From Desulfolinea sp964487745 (lineage in GTDB: Bacteria; Chloroflexota; Anaerolineae; Anaerolineales; Villigracilaceae), in the NCBI GenBank assembly GCA_964487745.1, contig CAZASG010000015.1:1-64000 (forward strand): a stretch of 64,000 bases of DNA, in the 5' to 3' direction. The notes beneath the pieces were generated by a model. That model was not told the DNA's origin. It saw only the letters and a list, made by a program, of their open reading frames with translations, and made no database searches. The position numbers and the translations under genes were made by a program. Positions 58,162-64,000 of the stretch are shown here, in pieces. Numbering within the stretch: position 1 is the first letter of the stretch; each line of letters opens with the position of its first letter.

Positions 58162-59928
58162 ATGCCCATAAAAATTCTCTCCCCCGAACTTGCCTCCCAG
58201 ATCGCCGCAGGCGAAGTGGTCGAAAGACCGGCCTCGGTGGTCAAGGAGTTGGTCGAAAATTCTCTTGATGCTGGCGCAACCAGTGTCACCATCAGCATCG
58301 AGGAAGCTGGTCGAAAATTGATCGAAGTCGCGGACGATGGCCACGGCATTCCTGGTAAAGAAGTGCCCCTCGCCGTGGAACGTCATGCCACGAGCAAACT
58401 CCATGCGGCTGAAGATCTTTTTGCTATCGGCACGCTGGGTTTTCGCGGTGAAGCGCTGGCATCCATCGGCTCGGTGGCAAAGCTGACGCTCACATCTCGC
58501 ACGGAAGATGTTGAAGCCGCGACGCAAATGATCGTGGAGGGCGGCATATCCGCGCCCCCTCAGCAAGTTGGGGCACCGCGCGGCACGGTCGTGCGCGTCG
58601 AGAATCTTTTTTATAACGTCCCAGCACGGCTCAAATTCCTGAAAAAAGATGTCACAGAGCGTCGCCGCATCGACGCATTACTCACACGCTACGCCCTCGC
58701 TTATCCTGATGTGCGTTTCAAGCTCATCCAGAATGGGCAGGCGAAATTGCAAACCAGCGGCAACGGCGACCGGCGCGCCATCCTTGCCACCCTTTACGGC
58801 GTGGATGTGGCGAAGCAATTGCTCGAAGTGAATGCTGTTGAAGATGGGGTGAAGCTAACGGGATATATCTCCCCCACATCGTTGACACGCTCCAATCGGC
58901 AGGAGATCACTTTCTTTATCAATGGGCGCTGGGTGCAGGATATTTCTCTCAGCACCGCACTGATCAGAGCCTATCACACCCTGCTGATGGTAGGACGTTA
59001 CCCCCTCGCCGCGCTCTTTCTTGAGATGGAATCTGCTACCGTCGATGTGAACGTCCACCCGACAAAAGCGGAAGTCCGTTTCCGTGACCCCAGTCTGATC
59101 TTCTCATTCGTGCAGCGTTCGGTGCGCAAGGCGATCCTTGCTTACACCCCCGTCCCGCAAATGGGCATCTCCCCGCCCGCTCTGTGGACAGAACGCTCCC
59201 AACCCAAACAGCGTGATATTACGTGGGATTTTGCAGGAGATAGTGATGAGTTGCCGGTAAATAGTAATCAGGAGCCAGTGGCCAGTGGGCGGGAAACGTC
59301 TACATCCGATTCTTCTGATGCTCAAGAATTACCCTCCATCAAAATGCCCTTATTGCGTTTGGTCGGACAGATCGGCTCGGTCTACATCGTTGCCGAGGGA
59401 CCGGATGGGCTCTATCTCATCGATCAACACGCGGCGCATGAACGCATCCTTTTTGAACGTCTGTTGGCACAAAAGGCAGCGAATTCGCTTGTCTCGCAGA
59501 ATTTATTGCAGCCCGCTGTTGTCCAACTCCCGCCCGCGCAGGCGACTTTGCTCGAAGAACAACTCGATGTCTTGGGCAATTTTGGCTTTGAAGTGGAACC
59601 TTTCGGACCGAACACCTTTCAGATCCGCGCGATGCCGACGATCTTTGCCGGGGGCGATCCTGCCGCTGCGTTGCGTGTGCTTGTCGAAGATTTTGAAGGG
59701 GATGAGACGCCGCTCCAGAATAAGCTCGAAGAGCGTATTGCGGGACGCGTCTGTAAACGAATGGCGGTCAAGGGCGGGCAAACGCTGACCAACGCCGAGC
59801 AAGAAACTCTCCTGCGCGATCTCGAAAATTGCGAATCACCGCGCACTTGTCCACATGGTCGCCCAACGATGATCCATCTCTCGGTCGATATGCTCGAACG
59901 TCAATTTGGGCGCTTGGGTGCGAGATAA
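58162..59928 (+). CDS. mutL: DNA mismatch repair protein MutL
   Basis: This 588-residue MutL has a GHKL ATPase domain (AAGEVVERPASVVKELVENSLDAG, DDGHGI, RHATSKL, LGFRGEALASI). The C-terminal domain has the endonuclease motif DQHA-x2-E-x4-E (DQHAAHERILFE) and accessory motifs CKRMAVKGG and CPHGRP. It is therefore a nicking MutL, unlike E. coli. ATG 58162 lies 7 nt from the -10 box, so it is leaderless; the in-frame TTG at 58147 is rejected. No mutS is present in this window. Confidence 0.96.
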   Translation: MPIKILSPELASQIAAGEVVERPASVVKELVENSLDAGATSVTISIEEAGRKLIEVADDGHGIPGKEVPLAVERHATSKLHAAEDLFAIGTLGFRGEALASIGSVAKLTLTSRTEDVEAATQMIVEGGISAPPQQVGAPRGTVVRVENLFYNVPARLKFLKKDVTERRRIDALLTRYALAYPDVRFKLIQNGQAKLQTSGNGDRRAILATLYGVDVAKQLLEVNAVEDGVKLTGYISPTSLTRSNRQEITFFINGRWVQDISLSTALIRAYHTLLMVGRYPLAALFLEMESATVDVNVHPTKAEVRFRDPSLIFSFVQRSVRKAILAYTPVPQMGISPPALWTERSQPKQRDITWDFAGDSDELPVNSNQEPVASGRETSTSDSSDAQELPSIKMPLLRLVGQIGSVYIVAEGPDGLYLIDQHAAHERILFERLLAQKAANSLVSQNLLQPAVVQLPPAQATLLEEQLDVLGNFGFEVEPFGPNTFQIRAMPTIFAGGDPAAALRVLVEDFEGDETPLQNKLEERIAGRVCKRMAVKGGQTLTNAEQETLLRDLENCESPRTCPHGRPTMIHLSVDMLERQFGRLGAR

Positions 59929-59934
59929 AAAAGG

Positions 59935-60013
59935 CACCACAAAGCCCCAAAGGACACAGAGGTTTCTTCGTGAACGCTAAGAAAAACTTTGTGCTCTCCG
60001 TGTCTTTGTGGTG
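59935..60013. repeat. CACCACAAAG inverted repeat after mutL
   Basis: CACCACAAAGCCCCAAAGGA at 59935 begins the left arm and CTCTCCGTGTCTTTGTGGTG (59994-60013) is the right arm. Related copies occur at 31590 and 39433. The right arm ends 6 nt before the next ATG. Confidence 0.75.
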
Positions 60014-60019
60014 AAAAAT

Positions 60020-60523
60020 ATGATAGAAACTGAACGGTTATTATTACGAGAGTTCACCACCGACGATGCACCCTTCGTTCTGGAACTTGTGAACGACTCC
60101 GCCTGGATTAAATTCATCGGAGATCGTGGTGTGCGAACTTTGGAAGATGCGCGAAACTACGTCATCGAACGGCTGCAAAAAAGCTATCGTGATTTCGGTT
60201 TTGGGATGTGGCTGGTGCAGCGCAAAGCCGATGGCGAGCCAATCGGCATGTGCGGGCTGCTGAAGCGTGAATATCTGGACGATCTTGATATTGGCTTTGG
60301 CTTTCTGCCCGCTTTTCGAGGGCATGGCTATGCCTTTGAAGCCGCATCTGCTGTGATCAAATATGGAAAAACTGAATTTGGCTTGAAACGTTTGGTTGGC
60401 TTTGTTTTGGTTGGAAATCAGAGATCGGTTGCGCTGCTCAAAAAATTGGGGATGCAATACGAGCGCAATTTCAAAATCCCTGATGATGACGCTGACCTTG
60501 AGCTTTATGGCATGGAATTTTAA
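60020..60523 (+). CDS. GNAT N-acetyltransferase (RimJ/RimL type)
   Basis: This 167-residue protein has the RimJ/L-type beginning METERLLLREFT-like (here MIETERLLLREFTTDDAPFVLELVNDSAWIKFIGDRG). Typical parts follow: GMWLVQRKADGEPIGMCGLLKREYLDDLDIGFGFLPAFRGHGYAFEA and VLVGNQRSVALLKKLGM. It probably acetylates a protein N-terminus or a small amine. ATG 60020 is chosen; the frame from GTG 60008 lies in the repeat. It overlaps the EamA gene by one base. Confidence 0.92.
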   Translation: MIETERLLLREFTTDDAPFVLELVNDSAWIKFIGDRGVRTLEDARNYVIERLQKSYRDFGFGMWLVQRKADGEPIGMCGLLKREYLDDLDIGFGFLPAFRGHGYAFEAASAVIKYGKTEFGLKRLVGFVLVGNQRSVALLKKLGMQYERNFKIPDDDADLELYGMEF

Positions 60524-60933
60524 TGAATCTTTGGCTACTTTTCACTCTGGCTGCCATGCTTATGTGGGGTTTTTGGGGATTCTTCTCCAAGCTGGCAACT
60601 GAATCCTTCCGTGATGTGGATGCGGCGATCTATCAGGGCATTGGCTCTTTTATCATTATGGTACTCGCCGCTGTTTATTTTCGTTTTCAGCCAGCGGGCA
60701 AGCCGATGAATATCGTCTATGCCATACTTTCGGGGTTTTCAGCGACACTCGCCACCTTTTTCTTCTTCGCCGCCATCACCCGTGGGCGGAGCGTGGTGGT
60801 CGTTTCAATGACGGCTCTCTACCCACTAGTGACGTTGGCATTGAGCGTATTATTTTTGCATGAAGCGCTTACACTCAAGCAATTACTCGGCGTCGGGCTG
60901 GCGCTGGGCGCGATCATTTTGTTGTCGTCGTAA
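60523..60933 (+). CDS. Small EamA-type membrane transporter
   Basis: This 136-residue protein has four to five membrane helices and the single EamA repeat pattern (FWGFFSKLATESF, LSGFSATLATFFFFAAITRGRSVVVVSMTALYPLVTLALSVLFLHEALTLKQLLGVGLALGAIILL). Half-size EamA proteins must dimerise to transport. The last GVGLALGAII segment shows that the end is complete and not broken. The ATG shares a base with the previous stop. Confidence 0.88.
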   Translation: MNLWLLFTLAAMLMWGFWGFFSKLATESFRDVDAAIYQGIGSFIIMVLAAVYFRFQPAGKPMNIVYAILSGFSATLATFFFFAAITRGRSVVVVSMTALYPLVTLALSVLFLHEALTLKQLLGVGLALGAIILLSS

Positions 60934-60949
60934 TTTTTCTAGGAGACAA

Positions 60950-61198
60950 ATGAACGCACATTGGGATATATACTTGATTGCAGCAGTTACTCTTTTGTTT
61001 GGTTTTTTCTTAATATTTGGAGGAATCAGAATTAGAAAGAAGGGGAATTTTTATGATGCTAGACGAGGAGTACGTGGTTATTGGAAAGACCCTGTCTTAG
61101 TTTCAGATCAAAAAGGGGTAAATGCTACATCCAGGGTGTTTATTATTACTGGAATAGTTTGTGTGCTTTTTTCACTTCTGATTTTTGTAAATCTGTAA
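60950..61198 (+). CDS. Small hypothetical membrane protein
   Basis: This 82-residue protein has two hydrophobic helices (about 6-24 and 62-81) with a basic, polar segment between them (RIRKKGNFYDARRGVRGYWKDPV). AGGAGACAA just before ATG 60950 decides the start. I do not recognise the family. It sits between the EamA and Nudix genes, with 1 nt before the latter. Confidence 0.65.
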   Translation: MNAHWDIYLIAAVTLLFGFFLIFGGIRIRKKGNFYDARRGVRGYWKDPVLVSDQKGVNATSRVFIITGIVCVLFSLLIFVNL

Positions 61199-61199
61199 A

Positions 61200-61643
61200 A
61201 TGAGTTCACAATATATCCGCGTTATCACCATCTGCATCATCCGCAAAGATGATAGCATTCTCGTCTTTGAAGCCTACGATCCTACCCGCTCGTTGACCTA
61301 TTACCGCCCCTTGGGTGGACAGATCGAATTCGGCGAATACAGTCTGGATGCGCTCCGACGTGAGTTCCGCGAGGAGTTGGGTACGGAGTTGATCAACGTA
61401 CGCTATATGCAAACGCTTGAAAACATCTTTACTGCATATGGCAAGCCTGGTCATGAAGCTGTCTTTGTCTATAAAGGAGAATTTGCAGATAAATCCTTCT
61501 ACGACAAAGATGAATACATTGTCGTAGAAGATAACGGCGATATTGTCAAAGCCTTGTGGATGCCACTTAGGGATTTTCGGGCAGAGAAATTTCCGCTTTT
61601 CCCCGATGGCTTATTAGCTCTATTGGAGAAAGAAAATGACTAA
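61200..61643 (+). CDS. Nudix hydrolase
   Basis: This 147-residue protein has an intact Nudix box: GQIEFGEYSLDALRREFREELGTEL (Gly, Glu, and REFREELG). The remainder (ICIIRKDDSILVFEAYDP, FVYKGEFADKSFYDKDEYIV, KALWMPL) fits a nucleoside-diphosphate-X or DNA/RNA precursor hydrolase; substrates are too varied to assign. It overlaps the following GNAT gene by 8 nt. Confidence 0.9.
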   Translation: MSSQYIRVITICIIRKDDSILVFEAYDPTRSLTYYRPLGGQIEFGEYSLDALRREFREELGTELINVRYMQTLENIFTAYGKPGHEAVFVYKGEFADKSFYDKDEYIVVEDNGDIVKALWMPLRDFRAEKFPLFPDGLLALLEKEND

Positions 61644-62061
61644 AGAATACAAGCTCGTTCATGTTGAGAAACCCGAAGAAGCCGCCTGGGGCATCATCGG
61701 ACGTGGTCTCAGTGCCTTCAATCTCAGCAAAGTTCATGAAAACAAATTTGACCGCGTTTGCTACACCATTCAGGATGAAGATGGAAAGATCCTCGGCGGG
61801 ATCCTGGGCGAAGTCAACTGGGGCTGGCTCCTGGTTGATCTGCTCTGGCTCGAAGAAGAAATACGGGGGCAGGGTTATGGTCATCGCCTACTGACCCAAC
61901 TGGAAGAAGATGCTCACAAGCTTGGCGCAAAACATGCCTACCTGGACACCTTCAGTTTCCAGGTGCCGGAATTTTACAAAGAGCACGGGTATGAAGTTTT
62001 CGGTGAGTTGGAAGACTACCCTGCTGGGCATCAAAAGTATTTTCTCAGGAAAGATTTATAG
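61636..62061 (+). CDS. GNAT family acetyltransferase
   Basis: This 141-residue GNAT protein has ILGGILGEVNWGWLLVDLLWLEEEIRGQGYGHRLLTQLEEDA, with the acetyl-CoA loop RGQGYG, and the late FQVPEFYKEHGYEVFGELEDYPAGHQKYF. It starts inside the Nudix gene end and is thus cotranslated. It is the third GNAT protein in this window. No substrate is inferable. Confidence 0.92.
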   Translation: MTKEYKLVHVEKPEEAAWGIIGRGLSAFNLSKVHENKFDRVCYTIQDEDGKILGGILGEVNWGWLLVDLLWLEEEIRGQGYGHRLLTQLEEDAHKLGAKHAYLDTFSFQVPEFYKEHGYEVFGELEDYPAGHQKYFLRKDL

Positions 62062-62076
62062 TAGGGTGAATAAAAA

Positions 62077-62439
62077 ATGAAGAAGCTTTCAGTAACTAAG
62101 ATTGCTCAAACTCTTTTCATTTTCAACACCCTGATCTGGATCGAATTGGGCATTACCACACTTTTACGATTAGAACAGACCACCCCGCAGGTAAAAGTCA
62201 TCATGGCGATCATGGGCGTGATGATGTTCGGAAATGCCGGAGCCATGCTCCTTTCAGCTTGGTTGCTGCCCAAAAAGCGGATGCCCTTCGTCATCTTTGC
62301 GCTGGCTATCCTGGCGGTTAACATTCTGCTGACCTTTACCGACCAAGTCGGCTTCTGGGATTGGCTGACCGTGCTGATCGACTTTACTTTGGTGGGCATT
62401 TTGTTGGGGCGCTGGAAGTTTTTCACGGGTAGAGATTAA
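62077..62439 (+). CDS. Hypothetical four-helix membrane protein
   Basis: This 120-residue protein has four predicted membrane helices (about 10-30, 38-62, 68-88 and 94-112), short loops and a basic C-terminus (GRWKFFTGRD). The family is not recognised. It lies 15 nt after the GNAT gene, at the end of the cluster. Confidence 0.65.
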   Translation: MKKLSVTKIAQTLFIFNTLIWIELGITTLLRLEQTTPQVKVIMAIMGVMMFGNAGAMLLSAWLLPKKRMPFVIFALAILAVNILLTFTDQVGFWDWLTVLIDFTLVGILLGRWKFFTGRD

Positions 62440-62542
62440 CGATATATATCATTTTGGGGGCACTAATTTTAGTGACGGGAGCAGGCCCAAAAGGGTAGCG
62501 TGTCTAGACATCCTGTTTTCCTTTGCATTCTTGAGCAATTTG

Positions 62543-62571
62543 TTGTATAACTCACGAGATACGTTTATAAT
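62543..62571 (+). promoter_or_regulatory. Promoter of gap
   Basis: TTGTAT (62543-62548), 17-nt spacer, TATAAT (62566-62571). Initiation near 62578 gives a 52-nt leader with AGGAG before the gap ATG. No other feature is seen in 62440-62630. Confidence 0.55.
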
Positions 62572-62630
62572 AAACAGGTTTGAGCAATATTTCACAACTG
62601 CAATTATTCACCTACACATAGGAGACTCTA

Positions 62631-63653
62631 ATGACAACAAAAGTCGGTATTAATGGTTTCGGACGCATCGGTCGTCAACTGCTGAAAATCATCCTGGAAC
62701 GCTATCCGGGTGAATTGGAAGTAGTCGGCATCAACGATCTCTGGGACACAGCTACAAACGCACAGCTTTTCAAGTATGATTCCAGCTATGGCAAATTTGA
62801 CGGCAGCGTTGAAGTCGTAGATGGCAACTTGGTCATCAATGGCAAGACTATCCAGGTTTTTGCTGAACGCAACCCCGCGGATCTGCCCTGGGGCGATCTT
62901 GGCGTAGATATTGTTTTTGAAGGCACCGGTGTTTTCCGTGACCCCACCAAAACCCCCGGCCCGCAATCTCATATTGAAGCTGGCGCCAAAAAGGTTATCC
63001 TCACCGCTCCGGCCAAAGGCGGCGATGTTTTCACCGCAGTCATGGGTGTGAACGATGGCGACTATGATCCCGCAAAACACCACATCGTTTCCAACGCATC
63101 CTGCACAACCAATTGTTTGGCTCCTTTCACCAAAGTCATCAACGACACTTTCAAGATCAAAAAAGGTCTGATGACCACCATCCACTCTTACACCACCAGC
63201 CAGAACGTGCTCGATCTTGCTGATAGCGATATGCGCCGCGCTCGTGCTGCAGCCATCAACATCATCCCCACTTCCACCGGTGCTGCAAAAGCCATCGCTC
63301 TCGTGATCCCCGAGCTCAAGGGCAAACTCGACGGCTATTCCCTGCGCGTTCCCACCCCCACCGTTTCCATCGTGGACGCTGTTTTTGAAGTTGAAAAATC
63401 CACCACAGCTGAAGAAGTTAACGCTGCACTCAAAGCTGCCGCTGATGGCCCGATGAAGGGTTTCCTTGGCTTCAGCGAAGAACCCCTTGTCTCCATGGAC
63501 TACAAAGGCGACGAACGCTCCTCCATCGTCGATGCAGACCTGACCGCTGTCATGGAAGGCAATATGGTCAAAGTGGTCTCCTGGTACGATAACGAATGGG
63601 GCTACGCCACCCGCCTGACAGACTTCGCAGCGAAGATCGCGAAAAGTCTCTAG
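62631..63653 (+). CDS. gap: Glyceraldehyde-3-phosphate dehydrogenase, type I
   Basis: This 340-residue glycolytic enzyme has N-terminal VGINGFGRIGRQLLK, catalytic Cys158 in NASCTTNCLAPFTKV, VLDLADSDMRRARAAAINIIPTSTGAAKA for phosphate binding, and SWYDNEWGYATRL near the C-terminus. Asn in GINDL at the adenine-ribose site suits NAD. AGGAG precedes the ATG. pgk follows after 65 nt, separated by a perfect hairpin. Confidence 0.98.
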   Translation: MTTKVGINGFGRIGRQLLKIILERYPGELEVVGINDLWDTATNAQLFKYDSSYGKFDGSVEVVDGNLVINGKTIQVFAERNPADLPWGDLGVDIVFEGTGVFRDPTKTPGPQSHIEAGAKKVILTAPAKGGDVFTAVMGVNDGDYDPAKHHIVSNASCTTNCLAPFTKVINDTFKIKKGLMTTIHSYTTSQNVLDLADSDMRRARAAAINIIPTSTGAAKAIALVIPELKGKLDGYSLRVPTPTVSIVDAVFEVEKSTTAEEVNAALKAAADGPMKGFLGFSEEPLVSMDYKGDERSSIVDADLTAVMEGNMVKVVSWYDNEWGYATRLTDFAAKIAKSL

Positions 63654-63665
63654 TTGAGTGACCTA

Positions 63666-63698
63666 GACACCGAGTATTTTGAAAATACTCGGTGTCTT
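63666..63698 (+). terminator. Perfect inverted repeat between gap and pgk
   Basis: GACACCGAGTATTTT and AAAATACTCGGTGTC are perfect 15-nt arms around one G, followed by TTTCTC. This may be a partial terminator or mRNA-processing hairpin giving unequal gap and pgk expression. Confidence 0.65.
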
Positions 63699-63718
63699 TC
63701 TCATTGGAGAGAAATATC

Positions 63719-64000
63719 ATGAACAAAAAAACATTAAACGACATCGACGTAAAAGGCAAAAAAGTGCTCGTGCGCGTTGATTTCAACGTCCCCATTCAGG
63801 ATGGAAAAGTCGCCGACGACACTCGCATTCGCGCCGCTTTGCCGACCATCAACTATCTGCTGGATGAAGGCGCTGCGCTGATTCTTACATCTCATTTGGG
63901 ACGCCCGAAGGGCGAAGCTCAAAGTGAATTTTCGCTGGCTCCCGTTGCCGAATATCTCGGCGGTCTTGTAGATGCCCCCGTCAAATTCGCTTCCGATTGT
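63719..64000 (+). CDS. pgk: Phosphoglycerate kinase, N-terminal part (cut by window end)
   Basis: The first 94 codons of phosphoglycerate kinase are present: LNDIDVKGKKVLVRVDFNVPIQDGKVADDTRIRAALPTI, then LTSHLGRPKG, the substrate-binding set (Arg, Asp, Asn; His, Arg). GGAGAG lies upstream of ATG 63719. The window ends inside the gene. It is probably cotranscribed with gap. Confidence 0.97.
   Translation, partial: MNKKTLNDIDVKGKKVLVRVDFNVPIQDGKVADDTRIRAALPTINYLLDEGAALILTSHLGRPKGEAQSEFSLAPVAEYLGGLVDAPVKFASDC

Noticed and set aside
60523..60933. EamA gene as a truncated pseudogene
   Set aside because: The protein ends with the complete last helix of an EamA repeat and overlaps its upstream neighbour neatly. 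Half-size members of this family exist.
1..64000. CRISPR arrays, insertion sequences, prophage, rRNA or tRNA genes
   Set aside because: I saw no regular spacer-repeat array, transposase or integrase, phage structural gene, rRNA segment or complete tRNA cloverleaf on either strand.

Overview
The window reads as a chromosomal segment of a Chloroflexota bacterium, most likely class Anaerolineae. This is inferred from gene content and not from a marker-gene search. Supporting signs are a CpXC-domain protein, a DUF92 phytol-kinase-like protein, an FHA-winged-helix regulator beside a Ser/Thr kinase, a PocR-type histidine kinase, many surface proteins with Thr/Pro-rich linkers joined to LysM, CAP or Ig-like modules, and a two-subunit glycine decarboxylase. 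GC is moderate, with a few AT-rich genes. Genes are dense on both strands. I found no rRNA, tRNA, CRISPR array, phage or transposase.

Layout. 0.2-7.7 kb: a proline-tRNA-ligase-like protein with an eroded catalytic core, a GxxExxY protein between direct repeats, a DegT aminotransferase, membrane proteins and yvcK. 7.9-10.7 kb: a minus-strand HTH / PocR kinase / response regulator operon and a DUF3592 protein. 10.8-17.2 kb: uvrA, CpXC protein, FHA-winged-helix regulator and Ser/Thr kinase. 17.3-24.8 kb: a minus-strand run of a GH3-like surface protein, threonine dehydratase, glycerophosphodiesterase, an AAA ATPase, rpsT and a LysM-CAP protein. 25.0-28.0 kb: a tryptophan T-box leader driving trpS and a TrpB2-type synthase. 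28.2-36.4 kb: minus-strand pepF, sensor kinase, class III aminotransferase, ROK kinase, DUF2804, CAP-LysM and Smr genes. 36.5-40.2 kb: gcvH-gcvPA-gcvPB behind a tandem glycine riboswitch. 40.2-50.7 kb: fmt, glpK, a HEPN-like protein, a pentapeptide lipoprotein, trhP-like U32, a CNNM transporter, hutI and proC. 50.8-53.7 kb: a short GDCCVxC protein with an in-frame UGA, an ABC-F ATPase and arfB. 53.7-62.4 kb: GGDEF-EAL protein, CDF transporter, lipoprotein hydrolase, mutL and a cluster of small acetyltransferase/Nudix/membrane genes. 62.6-64.0 kb: gap and the start of pgk.

Functional threads. Amino-acid metabolism is frequent (Gly cleavage, Thr/Ser deamination, Trp, Pro, His) and two of these loci carry RNA sensors (T-box, glycine riboswitch). 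Translation and its quality control recur (ProRS-like, TrpRS, Fmt, S20, ArfB, ABC-F, TrhP-like). DNA repair is represented by UvrA, MutL and an Smr protein. At seven genes a TATAAT-like box lies 7-9 nt before the start codon, which suggests leaderless mRNAs are common in this organism.

Most notable: (1) the UGA-containing GDCCVxC gene, a probable selenoprotein; (2) the ProRS-like protein that keeps editing and anticodon-binding domains but lacks class II catalytic motifs; (3) the T-box-controlled TrpRS whose KMSKS site reads MMHTS. The last two are candidate divergent translation factors.
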